A stretch of 64,000 bases of DNA from Thiocapsa rosea (GTDB taxonomy: Bacteria; Pseudomonadota; Gammaproteobacteria; Chromatiales; Chromatiaceae). The notes under the pieces are model-generated. The model was not told the origin of the DNA and ran no database searches. It saw only the letters and a list, made by a program, of their open reading frames with translations. Every line of letters starts with the position of its first letter. Within the stretch, counting starts at the first letter, position 1. The stretch is taken from assembly GCF_003634315.1 (NCBI RefSeq), contig NZ_RBXL01000001.1, positions 5,002,501 through 5,066,500 of the forward strand, written 5' to 3'. The position numbers were made by a program, and so were the translations under genes. This document shows, one piece after another, positions 36,342 to 46,832 of this stretch.

Positions 36342-36372
36342 GGGACGTGGAGCGGCGTTGGGTCCCTTTTTT
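36342..36372 (+). terminator. Possible intrinsic terminator
   Basis: GGGAC and GTCCC form a 5-bp stem followed by T6 (36367-36372). The loop is large (15 bases) and no plus-strand gene lies directly before it, so confidence is low. Confidence 0.3.
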
Positions 36373-36492
36373 GAATGAACCTTATAAGTGAAAACGAACC
36401 GGGGTAGCGGAGAGTGCTTACTCTAAGGAGGAAAGTGCTCGGTCAACGAAAAAAAATTTGCAGGATTTTTTGAGACTTTTCGACGAGGACGA

Positions 36493-36514
36493 GGGTGGGT
36501 TTTGAAAGCCACCC
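36493..36514. repeat. Palindromic element GGGTGG...CCACCC, copy 1
   Basis: A 22-bp hairpin with centre TTTTGAAAG, 180 bp upstream of the pilin. Relatives occur at 40539, 49265 and 63982. Confidence 0.55.
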
Positions 36515-36902
36515 GCCCCCATTGAAGGATCTGGAAAAAAACCGGTTACCGATGTCGCGCGGACGCCCAAGTTCGCGCAATCTCATCGAGAAAGCTCGTT
36601 GACAGAGCGTGGAGCATCTGATCGAATTCCAGCGTTGCGGCGCCAGCCGCGGCGATTTCGCCGAAATCAGGGAACACTTAAGGAGAAGTTACGATGAAAG
36701 GCACAAATGCAGGATTCACATTGATCGAACTCATGATCGTTGTTGCCGTTATTGGGATTCTGGCGGCGATAGCACTGCCCGCATACTCCACCTATACGGT
36801 GAAAGCCAAAGTAACCGAAGCGATGATGGTCGCAGGCAAATGCAAGACCTATATTACTGAAAGCGTTTCGATGAGCGTACTGCCAGATCTAAATAACTGG
36901 AA

Positions 36903-38773
36903 GGCCTTGATCATCGGTTGGTCCAAAACCGCGTGTTTCGGTAGGCGATCAAGCATCCTGAAGGAGTGGCAGGAGCGCCGGGGAGGCGTACCCTTGGAAG
37001 TGCAAACTGACCGAGGGAAACGCCGTTGTCCGATGCTCCTGCCTGTGTCGACTCTAGTGCAGATCGACGCCCCACGCCAATCCACGATCGCTTGGATCGC
37101 GCCAAGCACCTGCATGCGGTGGCGCAAGCCCAGCAGGATGGGCAGAGTCAACGCGCGGCGGTCAGCGGCGCCGGCGTGGCGCGCAGCACCCTGCGTCACT
37201 GGAACGCGTCCCCTGCGCCATCGGCGCCGGCGGCGCTGTCGGCCTTCGTCGAGACGCCCGAGGGCGTGGTGTGGCTGCGCCGGATCCTGGTTGCCGCGCA
37301 CTGGAGCATCGGCGAGCAGGGCGGCGCGGGCGTGCGCGTGGTCTGCGATTTTCTCGAGCGCAGTGGGCTGTCGGCATTCATCGGCGCCTCCTACGGTGCG
37401 CAGCAGGCGTTCCATGCCGGCTTGGAGGAGCAGATCGTCACCGCCGCCACCGAACTGCGCGGGACGCTGGCCCAAGCCATGCCCCATCGCACACTGAGCA
37501 TCGCCGAAGATGAGACGTGGAAAGACGGCATGCGTTTGGTGGGCATCGATGCGGTCTCGAACTTCATCCTGCTCGAGCACAGGAGCGATGAGCGCTCGGC
37601 GGCGGCCTGGACACGGGCGCTCGAGGGTGGACTCGAGGGGCTGAATGTCACGGTGGTGCAAGGCACCAGCGATGAGGCCAAGGGGCTGTTGGCGCATGTC
37701 GAGCGTGATCTGGGCGCACACCATGCCACGGACCTGTTTCATCTGCAGCATGAGGTCAGCCAGGCGATGAGTCTGTCGCTGAAGCGCGCCGAGCAACAGG
37801 CCGAGACGGCGGAGACCGAGGCGAAGGCGCGCTGGCAAGACGAATGCGCCGCCGAGCAGGCCTATCATCGGCGCCGCCACGGCCCCGGGCGCCCGCCGGC
37901 GTTCGCCGCGCGCATCGACGAGGCGCTGAGCGCTTACGTCCAAGCCAGCCTTGCGCGCGAGCAGGCCCACGCGCACCGCGCCGAGGCCAAAGCCCTGATC
38001 GGTGCGTTCAGCGAGGTCGATCATCCCTACGAGATCCAACAGGGACAGGCGCAAACCCCCGAGCAGTTGGAGGCGCGTCTGGGAACGCTGTTTGCGCGCC
38101 TGGAGGCGATCGCCGAGGAAGCGGATCTTTCCGAGCGTCTCTGCGCACATCTGGCCAAGGCGAAGCGCCTGACTCAAAGCCTCGTCGCCACGCTGACCTT
38201 CTTCTTCATGATGGTCAACACCCGGGTGCAGGCGCTGGACCTGGCACCGGCCATCGAGCAGGCGATGCTCGACGATCTGATCCCGGCGCTTTATCTGGAG
38301 CGCGTCGCCGCACGCAGCACCCGCGCCGAGCCCCGTCATCGACTCCGAGCACTGAGTGCGCAGCGTCTCGCCCCGCTGAGGCAGCCCTCGCACCCGATCC
38401 AGTCGCTGGATCCGCAGACCCGTCACCATCTCGAGCAGGTCGCCGGGGAGTGTGCCGATCTGTTCCAGCGCAGCAGCTCCTGTGTCGAGGGACGCAACGG
38501 CTTCCTCGCGCTCTATCAGCACGGGCATCACCGACTCAGTCCGCGCAAGCAGCAGGTCTTGACCGCCCTGCACAACTTTGCGATCAAGCGGCCCGACGGC
38601 ACCACGGCCGCCGAGCGCTTCTTCGCTCAACCCCACCCATCCTTGTTCGAGCAGGTGCTCGAGCGCATGCCCTGGCCCGCCCGACCGGCCCGACGACGAC
38701 CGCGCCCGGCAAGGCAGCCTTACCTCGTTCCTGTGGCGGCTTAGCAACAGTGGACCAATCGATGATCAAGGCC
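36903..38773 (+). mobile_element. DUF6399-type insertion sequence, copy 2 (1,871 bp)
   Basis: Same ends as copy 1. The duplicated octamer is AACTGGAA at 36895-36902 and 38774-38781. It disrupts the pilin gene after the codon for Trp69 of the joined frame. Confidence 0.95.
37026..38744 (+). CDS. DUF6399-type transposase, IS copy 2
   Basis: Predicted protein of 572 residues, identical in translation to copies 3, 4 and 5 and differing from copy 1 at residue 408 (Pro here). The frame is intact with the same candidate acids, Asp162, Asp216 and Glu488. Confidence 0.85.
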   Translation: MSDAPACVDSSADRRPTPIHDRLDRAKHLHAVAQAQQDGQSQRAAVSGAGVARSTLRHWNASPAPSAPAALSAFVETPEGVVWLRRILVAAHWSIGEQGGAGVRVVCDFLERSGLSAFIGASYGAQQAFHAGLEEQIVTAATELRGTLAQAMPHRTLSIAEDETWKDGMRLVGIDAVSNFILLEHRSDERSAAAWTRALEGGLEGLNVTVVQGTSDEAKGLLAHVERDLGAHHATDLFHLQHEVSQAMSLSLKRAEQQAETAETEAKARWQDECAAEQAYHRRRHGPGRPPAFAARIDEALSAYVQASLAREQAHAHRAEAKALIGAFSEVDHPYEIQQGQAQTPEQLEARLGTLFARLEAIAEEADLSERLCAHLAKAKRLTQSLVATLTFFFMMVNTRVQALDLAPAIEQAMLDDLIPALYLERVAARSTRAEPRHRLRALSAQRLAPLRQPSHPIQSLDPQTRHHLEQVAGECADLFQRSSSCVEGRNGFLALYQHGHHRLSPRKQQVLTALHNFAIKRPDGTTAAERFFAQPHPSLFEQVLERMPWPARPARRRPRPARQPYLVPVAA

Positions 38774-39061
38774 AACTGGAACGATTGTTTTACTGACCCG
38801 AGCCGCAATGTCTCAAAATACGTGAAAAGCATAAACCTCAGCGCTGGATCCGGTGTGAACATTACAATTACGGGGACTGGCGCAGCAGATGCCGATAACA
38901 AGGACTTTTTCCTCAGGGCGATGGATTCCAATGGCGACCCGATGAGCTTTCCAACCGATTTCGGCAAACATATTCATAGCTGGCAGTGCGGAGTGAATAA
39001 GAATTCAGATGCAATCGCTTTCAAATACCTACCCTCTAACTGCGTGCAGCTAGCTAAATAA

Positions 39062-39449
39062 ATGAAGAGCATAGCGGGTTCTGCCAAATACGCCCAAGTC
39101 GACCAAGAAATATCGGCAGATGCTTCGGCGTGACGCACAGCGGAAAGTCGTATGCGGAATGATGAGGATGGAGGGTTGGGCACCGTGAACTTGGCTCCGC
39201 GATTCAGGCACCGCCAGACGTAAAGGGTGGCAACAGATGGTCCGGACCTAAAGTCGCGGGACACCCGCTCTCTACTCTACCTAATGCCCCAATCTCGTGC
39301 CTACGCATCGACGCGTCTGATCACAGGGGCGTCGTATGGCTCAGCACTGGGATCGTGGCTAGCGATTACACAGGCAGGCGTTCCACCCGCTAAAACACGC
39401 GGTCTCGCCAGGCCGCACGGCACCCAGTTTTGCATTAGTGAGCCTTGCT
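39062..39449. other. Spacer after the pilin
   Basis: No gene, hairpin or repeat stands out in these 390 bases. Short frames on both strands lack motifs. Confidence 0.4.
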
Positions 39450-40097
39450 TCAACAGAGCTTCGCGCGCTTCGACGCGTTGATTTTAGCGGAAATGAAAAA
39501 AAGGCCAAGCGATACGGAAAATACTACAACGCCCGGAACCAGACCGAAGATTAAACCTGATATAACTCCAAAGAATAACGCTGCAGCGAAGCCCCTATTA
39601 TCTCTAGAACCACTTCGAGTTGATCTCTTTTTCCCACCAGCCGGCCCACTCAATTTATTGGCTCGACTCGATTCTATCGCGGGAATGCCTCTTAACTTGC
39701 ATTTTCTGAGCGTTCTGCCCAATATCACACAATCCAGCCCTAGATCGCCGAGTGTCTGCAACACAATCGAATGCACGGCTTCTGGTCTAATGCCTTCCAA
39801 CCATTCATTCTTCCGTCCAGTTCGCCCACGAATTCTATAGTCATCGAGGCGCTTCAAAACGGCTTTTTCGGCAAAATCAATTTCGGCCAGCACTGCGATA
39901 GGATGGAAATCTACATTTTTCGTCCCGAAAGTTCTTTCATAGCTCGCTCTTCGACCCTCTAGAGACTTCGCCTTCCCAAATTTGCAGTTCTTGTAGGTTA
40001 CGCATATTGCACGACTAGCGACGCGTGGATCCTGCGCGTTCACCGAGATCGGCGTTCGGTTTCGGAGCGTAACGATATACAGACCTGGTGTCGCCAT
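39450..40097 (-). CDS. GIY-YIG-like nuclease domain with C-terminal membrane spans
   Basis: This 215-residue protein starts P-G-L-Y-I-V-T, with K-F-G-K-A-K-S-L-E-G-R-R about 35 residues later, F-A-E-K-A-V-L-K-R-L in the middle, and N-E-W-L-E-G-I near residue 100. This is the spacing of a GIY-YIG nuclease of the T5orf172 kind. A basic linker follows, then two membrane spans (F-F-G-V-I-S-G-L-I-F-G and V-V-V-F-S-V-S-L-G-L-F-F). A membrane-anchored nuclease is unusual and suggests action on entering DNA. AAGGG precedes ATG 40097. The gene lies 145 bp downstream of a micro-ORF/terminator unit. Confidence 0.6.
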   Translation of the reverse strand: MATPGLYIVTLRNRTPISVNAQDPRVASRAICVTYKNCKFGKAKSLEGRRASYERTFGTKNVDFHPIAVLAEIDFAEKAVLKRLDDYRIRGRTGRKNEWLEGIRPEAVHSIVLQTLGDLGLDCVILGRTLRKCKLRGIPAIESSRANKLSGPAGGKKRSTRSGSRDNRGFAAALFFGVISGLIFGLVPGVVVFSVSLGLFFISAKINASKRAKLC

Positions 40098-40241
40098 GAA
40101 GACCCTTAAAGTTCAGAAGTAGTTAAAGTTTGGCCGCGCGTTTCTGACATGCCCGTGTATTGCCAGCACAAAAAGAAATGTGAACGGATTACCTTCTAAC
40201 CATTCATGCGATCCTGTGAACGCATCCCCAAAACTAGCCAC

Positions 40242-40353
40242 AAAAAAGCCGAACCCCTCAAGCGATCAAGAATCGCTTCAGGCAGTTCGGCTTAGTCAGT
40301 CTTCGTCGAGTCCAGGACACCCGCTATCCTCCGTGACGTGTGCGGGAAATGTA
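40242..40353 (-). ncRNA. Micro-ORF/terminator unit, copy 1
   Basis: On the minus strand: a -10-like TACATT (40348-40353), a GGAGGA site (40327-40332), an eight-codon frame beginning CTG (40292-40315) reading L-D-S-T-K-T-D-stop, and a strong hairpin (stem AGCCGAAC/GTTCGGCT, 40247-40292, with an inner 7-bp stem) followed by T6 (40242-40247). Two relatives lie at 45562-45673 and 46833-46945. Confidence 0.65.
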
Positions 40354-40538
40354 GCACAGGACCCTAAGGCAAGCGTGAAGTAGGTCACAGAATTGCCTTC
40401 GGCAGACGACCAGGTCGAGCCAGTCCCTCGATTTAGCTGTCGGTCTTCGGTCGGACGATCGCGGATCACCCAACACGATGCTGTCACGCATCCAACCCAA
40501 GGTTGCCGTGAAAGTGCACTGACCCTTACCTCGAACGA

Positions 40539-40560
40539 GGGTGGGTTCTGAAGTCCACCC
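40539..40560. repeat. Palindromic element GGGTGG...CCACCC, copy 2
   Basis: 22-bp hairpin, centre TTCTGAAG, in the spacer between the micro-ORF unit and the phospholipase gene. Confidence 0.55.
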
Positions 40561-41378
40561 CGCTCACTGTGGACCGCGTCGAGGCGGACAGAGTATGACG
40601 GCACAGGGCTCGCTTGCGTGAGCATGGCTCGGTGACACGCACCACGGAGTAACGGGTGGCGGAAACCGATAAGCTGGACCTACGGCGCCAGAGCAGGCAC
40701 TCTAATCTCCGACGTCAGTGCGGATGAAACTTCGTGGATGCCCAGACCCTTGCGGGTCGAGTTCGCCGGGCCGCGTTATCGGCATTCCGATAGTGTCACC
40801 TGCCGGGCAATTTCGAACACGTTAGTGAAAAGGCGTCGTGGCGAACTCCCTCGACCGACATATTCGCAAGCGATTGGGTAACGGAGGTTTTTGTGGGACT
40901 TCAATTTATTCACGGCGGAGCACATACCCCGGCCAAACCCGAATTCGATGCACATCTCGGGCATGGTGTCGACGGAATCCGACTAGCAATGTGCTTCTTC
41001 CTAAGAGCCGGGTATCATATTCTGCAACATCACGTTGTGGCGCTCCACCATCCCGAGAGCTTTGTCGTTGTAAGCCTCGATTTTCCGACCGATCTAGATG
41101 CACTTCACGATCTCTTCCGCTTGATTCCTGGTCGCGTCTTTATTCATCTTGGCTGGGTAACACCCGAAGAGAAGAAAGCAAGCGGCCCCGCGCTGATGCA
41201 TTCGAAGGTATGCCTCACGCGCGCCTCTAACGTAAGGCGTCTCTGGGTTGGTAGCCACAACCTCACCGCGAGTGCAATGGGCGGCGCCAATATCGAAGCA
41301 GCATTACTCTATGAGGCGTCGAGCGAAGATACGGTCATCTATGACGCTGAGCAGCACCTTCGCGAGTGTCGGGATTCC

Positions 41379-43249
41379 GGCCTTGATCATCGGTTGGTCC
41401 AAAACCGCGTGTTTCGGTAGGCGATCAAGCATCCTGAAGGAGTGGCAGGAGCGCCGGGGAGGCGTACCCTTGGAAGTGCAAACTGACCGAGGGAAACGCC
41501 GTTGTCCGATGCTCCTGCCTGTGTCGACTCTAGTGCAGATCGACGCCCCACGCCAATCCACGATCGCTTGGATCGCGCCAAGCACCTGCATGCGGTGGCG
41601 CAAGCCCAGCAGGATGGGCAGAGTCAACGCGCGGCGGTCAGCGGCGCCGGCGTGGCGCGCAGCACCCTGCGTCACTGGAACGCGTCCCCTGCGCCATCGG
41701 CGCCGGCGGCGCTGTCGGCCTTCGTCGAGACGCCCGAGGGCGTGGTGTGGCTGCGCCGGATCCTGGTTGCCGCGCACTGGAGCATCGGCGAGCAGGGCGG
41801 CGCGGGCGTGCGCGTGGTCTGCGATTTTCTCGAGCGCAGTGGGCTGTCGGCATTCATCGGCGCCTCCTACGGTGCGCAGCAGGCGTTCCATGCCGGCTTG
41901 GAGGAGCAGATCGTCACCGCCGCCACCGAACTGCGCGGGACGCTGGCCCAAGCCATGCCCCATCGCACACTGAGCATCGCCGAAGATGAGACGTGGAAAG
42001 ACGGCATGCGTTTGGTGGGCATCGATGCGGTCTCGAACTTCATCCTGCTCGAGCACAGGAGCGATGAGCGCTCGGCGGCGGCCTGGACACGGGCGCTCGA
42101 GGGTGGACTCGAGGGGCTGAATGTCACGGTGGTGCAAGGCACCAGCGATGAGGCCAAGGGGCTGTTGGCGCATGTCGAGCGTGATCTGGGCGCACACCAT
42201 GCCACGGACCTGTTTCATCTGCAGCATGAGGTCAGCCAGGCGATGAGTCTGTCGCTGAAGCGCGCCGAGCAACAGGCCGAGACGGCGGAGACCGAGGCGA
42301 AGGCGCGCTGGCAAGACGAATGCGCCGCCGAGCAGGCCTATCATCGGCGCCGCCACGGCCCCGGGCGCCCGCCGGCGTTCGCCGCGCGCATCGACGAGGC
42401 GCTGAGCGCTTACGTCCAAGCCAGCCTTGCGCGCGAGCAGGCCCACGCGCACCGCGCCGAGGCCAAAGCCCTGATCGGTGCGTTCAGCGAGGTCGATCAT
42501 CCCTACGAGATCCAACAGGGACAGGCGCAAACCCCCGAGCAGTTGGAGGCGCGTCTGGGAACGCTGTTTGCGCGCCTGGAGGCGATCGCCGAGGAAGCGG
42601 ATCTTTCCGAGCGTCTCTGCGCACATCTGGCCAAGGCGAAGCGCCTGACTCAAAGCCTCGTCGCCACGCTGACCTTCTTCTTCATGATGGTCAACACCCG
42701 GGTGCAGGCGCTGGACCTGGCACCGGCCATCGAGCAGGCGATGCTCGACGATCTGATCCCGGCGCTTTATCTGGAGCGCGTCGCCGCACGCAGCACCCGC
42801 GCCGAGCCCCGTCATCGACTCCGAGCACTGAGTGCGCAGCGTCTCGCCCCGCTGAGGCAGCCCTCGCACCCGATCCAGTCGCTGGATCCGCAGACCCGTC
42901 ACCATCTCGAGCAGGTCGCCGGGGAGTGTGCCGATCTGTTCCAGCGCAGCAGCTCCTGTGTCGAGGGACGCAACGGCTTCCTCGCGCTCTATCAGCACGG
43001 GCATCACCGACTCAGTCCGCGCAAGCAGCAGGTCTTGACCGCCCTGCACAACTTTGCGATCAAGCGGCCCGACGGCACCACGGCCGCCGAGCGCTTCTTC
43101 GCTCAACCCCACCCATCCTTGTTCGAGCAGGTGCTCGAGCGCATGCCCTGGCCCGCCCGACCGGCCCGACGACGACCGCGCCCGGCAAGGCAGCCTTACC
43201 TCGTTCCTGTGGCGGCTTAGCAACAGTGGACCAATCGATGATCAAGGCC
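41379..43249 (+). mobile_element. DUF6399-type insertion sequence, copy 3 (1,871 bp)
   Basis: Same ends as the other copies. The duplicated octamer is GGGATTCC at 41371-41378 and 43250-43257. It disrupts the phospholipase D-like gene. Confidence 0.95.
41502..43220 (+). CDS. DUF6399-type transposase, IS copy 3
   Basis: Intact 572-residue frame, the same translation as copies 2, 4 and 5, at the same offset from the element ends. Confidence 0.85.
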   Translation: MSDAPACVDSSADRRPTPIHDRLDRAKHLHAVAQAQQDGQSQRAAVSGAGVARSTLRHWNASPAPSAPAALSAFVETPEGVVWLRRILVAAHWSIGEQGGAGVRVVCDFLERSGLSAFIGASYGAQQAFHAGLEEQIVTAATELRGTLAQAMPHRTLSIAEDETWKDGMRLVGIDAVSNFILLEHRSDERSAAAWTRALEGGLEGLNVTVVQGTSDEAKGLLAHVERDLGAHHATDLFHLQHEVSQAMSLSLKRAEQQAETAETEAKARWQDECAAEQAYHRRRHGPGRPPAFAARIDEALSAYVQASLAREQAHAHRAEAKALIGAFSEVDHPYEIQQGQAQTPEQLEARLGTLFARLEAIAEEADLSERLCAHLAKAKRLTQSLVATLTFFFMMVNTRVQALDLAPAIEQAMLDDLIPALYLERVAARSTRAEPRHRLRALSAQRLAPLRQPSHPIQSLDPQTRHHLEQVAGECADLFQRSSSCVEGRNGFLALYQHGHHRLSPRKQQVLTALHNFAIKRPDGTTAAERFFAQPHPSLFEQVLERMPWPARPARRRPRPARQPYLVPVAA

Positions 43250-44255
43250 GGGATTCCGCTGAACTCTTTGATCCAAACCGCCTTGACGAGTACAAACAGC
43301 TCCAAGCCCGCAAGGCGGGCATTATCGGCATCCAAGACACTGTCCTCGTCCTCCACGCGGAGGAGCACACTCAGCTTAATCAACTGCCTGCCGTGATCCA
43401 CGTTCGTCTTCCGACGGTGGAGTTTGACTCGCTGACTAAGACCGACACTATGGTGCACCTTTTTCTGCATCAGCGAGGGACGCTCGCGTCCGCGACCGTC
43501 ATCATGCCAACGGTTCGACGTTTTATTGGGCGCATTATTGAAGACAATCGCACCGAGAATCACCCTAGGGGCGGCTCAGCAAGTATTATGAGGATGGCGA
43601 CACATTGGCTTGACTTCGGTGCCGTCCCTGTCCTAATCAATCCCGGCAACTCGACGACGACGCCCGTGACGCAGGCCGCCATTCTGCTGGAGAAGCTTGA
43701 ACCACGCGCGGACGACTTCCTATACTCTATAAAAGGAAAGCGGGGCCGAGCCGAAGCCTCGTCCACCCCGGAGCGGCTTCGTATCGAAGACGTTCCCGAA
43801 GACCTTATTGCATTCTTTACTCCTCGATCCATCGAAGGCGAACAACTTATCTTTGCGCCGCGTGAGCACGTCAGGGAAACAGGTCGCGTCAGTGTTTACA
43901 CGGGCACACCCATTCCCGAGCGGTTTCTACTGAATATTGACCGGACCGTCAGGAATCGAGGTGCACTCGCGCCCGTCGCCCACGAGCGGCAGATCCGCAG
44001 GCGCGTGGAATTGAATGTTATCCGGGAAAAGGCCAACCATGCTCTCAGCCCGTATTTCTTCAAAAGTTTATTTCGCGTCCGGACTGGCGATGAGGACATA
44101 GAATAAAGCGCTTAGGTTCAGGTGAACGAAACTAACTCCCGACTTCTGTAGCAGAAATGGCCTTCGGCAGATGGTTTCGTGTTACTAATCGCCTGCTGCA
44201 CCATCCGGGACATCGGATTCTCGAACGCGGTTCCCTACGGCTAGTGAAATCAGCC

Positions 44256-44271
44256 GATTTGACGTCAAATC
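44256..44271. promoter_or_regulatory. Palindrome GATTTGACGTCAAATC, copy 2
   Basis: A perfect palindrome, 18 bp with its C and G flanks, overlapping the stop codon of the HTH gene. The same core as at 36269 and 63688. Confidence 0.55.
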
Positions 44272-44531
44272 GACGTCAGGCAGGATCCGGCATCAGACCG
44301 TCTCTCCTCATCGAGGGTCAAAATCCAAGCAGCCGAGACATCACCGAAGGCGTCCGCCAGTGCCTCCGCCTCCTCGATACCGGGGCGTCTGATGCCGTGT
44401 TCGTAGTTGGCGAGTCGGGACGGCGTGATGGCTCGGTCTGTGCACAGCGACAGCTCGTCTAGAGTCCATCCGTGGCGGGTGCGAGCCTCGCGAATGCGGG
44501 AGCCGATTTCATGACTGCGGGTCTTTTCCAT
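44265..44531 (-). CDS. XRE-type helix-turn-helix regulator
   Basis: From ATG 44531 the protein has 88 residues: I-G-S-R-I-R-E-A-R-T-R-H-G-W-T-L-D-E-L-S, then S-R-L-A-N-Y-E-H-G-I-R-R-P and A-L-A-D-A-F-G-D-V, the standard XRE fold. A start seven codons upstream is possible. Such single-domain repressors control mobile elements and toxin pairs. Its 3' end lies in the GACGTC palindrome, so the same site might be both coding and regulatory. The neighbouring genes give no clear target. Confidence 0.8.
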   Translation of the reverse strand: MEKTRSHEIGSRIREARTRHGWTLDELSLCTDRAITPSRLANYEHGIRRPGIEEAEALADAFGDVSAAWILTLDEERRSDAGSCLTSI

Positions 44532-44778
44532 GGTCGCTAGTCCTGTAATCATGTGTACGATTACGCTACTGCGTTTCGTGTTCGAGGCGAAATCGAAAGA
44601 ACCGACTGAGACACGCGAGTTTCATGGTTGGGGCGATTGCTGAGCCCTTCTCAAGTTAGCCGCTACTGGTTGCGAGAGTCTTGCTACCTACTCTACCCAG
44701 GACCTTTCAACGGGTCGTCGTGCGTGCGCACCAACCGACACGTTTCCAGAAACGAACTTCGCGACTTTTCACTCTGAA

Positions 44779-45324
44779 CTATTGGCAGTTAGCTCCAGGC
44801 GTTCTTCGGCACGCTTCGGCGGCTCTGTCGTAGCGTACGTCTCTCCCCATGACGCCAGCGTTTTGAAGAGCCGTTTCTCGGTGGAGCGTGTTCTCAACCT
44901 TGCGCTTGTGTTTTTGCTCCGCCCTGCGTGTGCTTTCTTGCTCGGCCATACGTCTGCTGTTTTGCTCCGCTCTACGGCTGCGTTCTTGCGCCGCACTGCG
45001 GTCTTGAGCCTCCCTCGCATAAAGCTCGGCCCGGAGCGTGATTGCGTCTTCTAGCTTCCGTTGCTCGGCGGCTAGTCTGGCGGCCTGTCTTTCGCTGACA
45101 CGCTCATCCACGAACCTGTTCGCGGCTTCGTTTCGTTCCTGAGCCGCTTGAAGCTCGGCGGCTGTTGGCTCCCGAGTCTGGACATCAACAGCCTTCGCGT
45201 CAGTCGAGCAGCGTGACTGAGAAAATGTAACGTGCCCCATTTCATCGAAGCACCTGTAGATTCCGGCGGCTTGAGAGGTCCACGATGCTATCATCAAGCA
45301 AATCATCAACATTCCTGCTTTCAT
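44779..45324 (-). CDS. DUF4124 exported protein with coiled coil
   Basis: AAGGAG precedes ATG 45324. The 181-residue product has a signal peptide (about 20 residues ending S-Q-A-A), the DUF4124 core G-I-Y-R-C-F-D-E-M-G-H-V-T-F-S-Q and one further Cys, then a long charged coiled coil (R, E, Q, A; about residues 55-150). It should be periplasmic. Function unknown. It lies downstream of micro-ORF unit 2. Confidence 0.75.
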   Translation of the reverse strand: MKAGMLMICLMIASWTSQAAGIYRCFDEMGHVTFSQSRCSTDAKAVDVQTREPTAAELQAAQERNEAANRFVDERVSERQAARLAAEQRKLEDAITLRAELYAREAQDRSAAQERSRRAEQNSRRMAEQESTRRAEQKHKRKVENTLHRETALQNAGVMGRDVRYDRAAEACRRTPGANCQ

Positions 45325-45561
45325 ATCCCGAACTCCTTATTCCTGTCGACGGTTCACGACCTATAAGCATAGCTGTCTCAGCGATGCTCGATAGAGAGTT
45401 CGGTCACTTTCTTGAGGCAATGTTGAGGGTCGAAACTACATGCCACGCGCGCGTTCCAATGTCCCGGCCATGCTCGTAAGAAGTTGGCCGATCTATTCTC
45501 CAACCGGATTTACTTCCAGGCCCTCATGTGCTCCCAAGAGTAACTCGTCGCAGCGGGCCAC

Positions 45562-45673
45562 AAAAAAGCCGACCCCCCAAGAACGATCGAGAATCGCTCC
45601 AGGCAGTTCGGCTTAGTCGGTCGTCGTCGAGTCCATGACGTGCGATTCCTCCCTGACGTATTTGGCAAGCATA
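45562..45673 (-). ncRNA. Micro-ORF/terminator unit, copy 2
   Basis: Minus strand: -10-like TATGCT (45668-45673), GGAGGA, micro-ORF ATG at 45636 reading M-D-S-T-T-T-D-stop (45613-45636), then the terminator stem with AGCC...GGCT and T6 (45562-45567). It shares about 75% of its bases with copy 1. Against copy 1, the TCG codon is unchanged, one difference (ACC to ACT) is silent, and another (ACG to AAG) changes Thr to Lys. Confidence 0.65.
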
Positions 45674-46071
45674 GCCTACGACTCCGAGGGCGCTACCTCA
45701 TGACCGTCACCTCAGGTCGATGCGCACGGGACCGAAGCTATCGGACGGTGTCCGAGGTTGCAGACCACCCAAGACATTCCCACTCCCGCCCCGCTCAAGC
45801 CGGCAGCAGGTCGCGGTGAGGACAGGTTTGGAAGTCAGATACCGCGGCTCGTCTCCAGTGCTTCCGAGCTGGCGTCTGCGAACCCGGACCGGCTGACGGC
45901 TCGACTGATAGCGGGGTTCGTGACGTGATCGGGGTAGACCGAATCTAAGCTGTGCCCCTCCATGATGCGCCCTGCGCCGAGCCAGTAAATAGAAAGCCTC
46001 AAAAGGGGAAACATACACACGATCAGTGATTACCTAAGCTAACCGCTGCATCGTTGCGTTTACCATGACGA
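45674..46071. other. Spacer between micro-ORF unit 2 and the DUF4357 gene
   Basis: No supported gene. A minus-strand frame of 61 codons (45835-46020) has no motif or ribosome site. Confidence 0.35.
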
Positions 46072-46686
46072 TTAGTGCGTATTCTGCACCCTTTGCTGCA
46101 ATATCCAACCGTTCAGGGACAAATTATGCCCGACAACTTCCCAGTCCCGAGGACCGCTAACGGAGCATCCGGCTACAAAATATGCTGCTCCCGATGGGCT
46201 ATCGAAGACAATAGGCGTGTTAACTACTAGTAATTCTGGATTGGATGACTCCTTAAGGTCGCCGGTATATAGAGCGTTAGTTTTCCGCTTCCGGGTTGCC
46301 TCATTCAGAGAGCCTTTCGATTCTTTCCGTATCGTCGAACCTGGAAGCAAACGCACCTTGCCTTTGATATACTCAGCTTTGGCGGACGCGTCACCGTAAA
46401 CTACATGTAAAGCGACGACATTGATGTCTGGAGTCTCCAGAATCGGCACATCATAGTAAGTCTTTCCTCGAGTGACTTCATCGAAACTTCCTACCCACTC
46501 GTCCCTCAGTGCGCACACCTTCAACTGAAAATCCTCTAATGCCTCTCCTTTTGACGATAAAGCTTTCAATTCTTTAAAGGTACCCGTCTCAGCAATACGC
46601 TTAGCCTCCCTCATGTAATCATTCGCGACACTGCCGAGTTCTTCCAGGATAAGCACAAAAGCTGTTTGTACGCCATCATCAGTCAT
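46072..46686 (-). CDS. DUF4357 protein
   Basis: I chose ATG 46686 (AGAGG upstream) over a TTG seven codons earlier; the product has 204 residues. The C-terminal half has the DUF4357 pattern: L-P-G-S-T-I-R near residue 112, A-L-Y-T-G-D-L, F-D-S-P-S-G-A-A-Y-F-V-A-G and D-W-E-V. The domain often sits at the end of nuclease or methylase proteins. The N-terminal 100 residues are helical and unidentified. It lies 150 bp downstream of micro-ORF unit 3. Confidence 0.7.
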   Translation of the reverse strand: MTDDGVQTAFVLILEELGSVANDYMREAKRIAETGTFKELKALSSKGEALEDFQLKVCALRDEWVGSFDEVTRGKTYYDVPILETPDINVVALHVVYGDASAKAEYIKGKVRLLPGSTIRKESKGSLNEATRKRKTNALYTGDLKESSNPELLVVNTPIVFDSPSGAAYFVAGCSVSGPRDWEVVGHNLSLNGWILQQRVQNTH

Positions 46687-46832
46687 TAGCGTCGCCTCTT
46701 TAAACAAGCCGAAAGCGAAAAGAAGATTCGGGAATTAGACCAACTCATGAAGAAGCTTCAGTTACAGTTAATGGGATAGACTTATTTCTAGCCCTCCATG
46801 AGATCGCAAGCGCGGATGCTCGGATCAAGCCG

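Larger units (their letters stand above)
36694..39061 (+). pseudogene. Type IVa major pilin, disrupted by IS copy 2
   Basis: The ATG at 36694 has AAGGAG upstream. The left part encodes the short leader and prepilin site G7/F8-T-L-I-E (Glu at +5), then the hydrophobic helix [16 protein letters not shown]. The right part (38782-39061) encodes the beta-rich domain with a closing Cys pair. Joining 36694-36902 to 38782-39061 gives 489 bases, 162 residues without a stop. PilA-type proteins build the pilus for twitching, attachment and DNA uptake. This copy cannot make a full pilin now. Confidence 0.9.
40893..44106 (+). pseudogene. Phospholipase D-like (HKD) protein, disrupted by IS copy 3
   Basis: GTG 40893 has GGAGG at the right distance. 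The left part reaches the single HKD motif (His103, Lys105 in M-H-S-K-V-C-L) and G-S-H-N-L-T-A-S-A-M-G. The right part (43258-44106) adds about 280 residues of unknown fold. Joining 40893-41378 to 43258-44106 gives 1,335 bases, 444 residues without a stop. PLD-like proteins of this kind include nucleases and lipases of defence and restriction systems; two copies of the domain must pair to make an active site. It lies near a GIY-YIG protein and an R-M pair. Confidence 0.85.
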
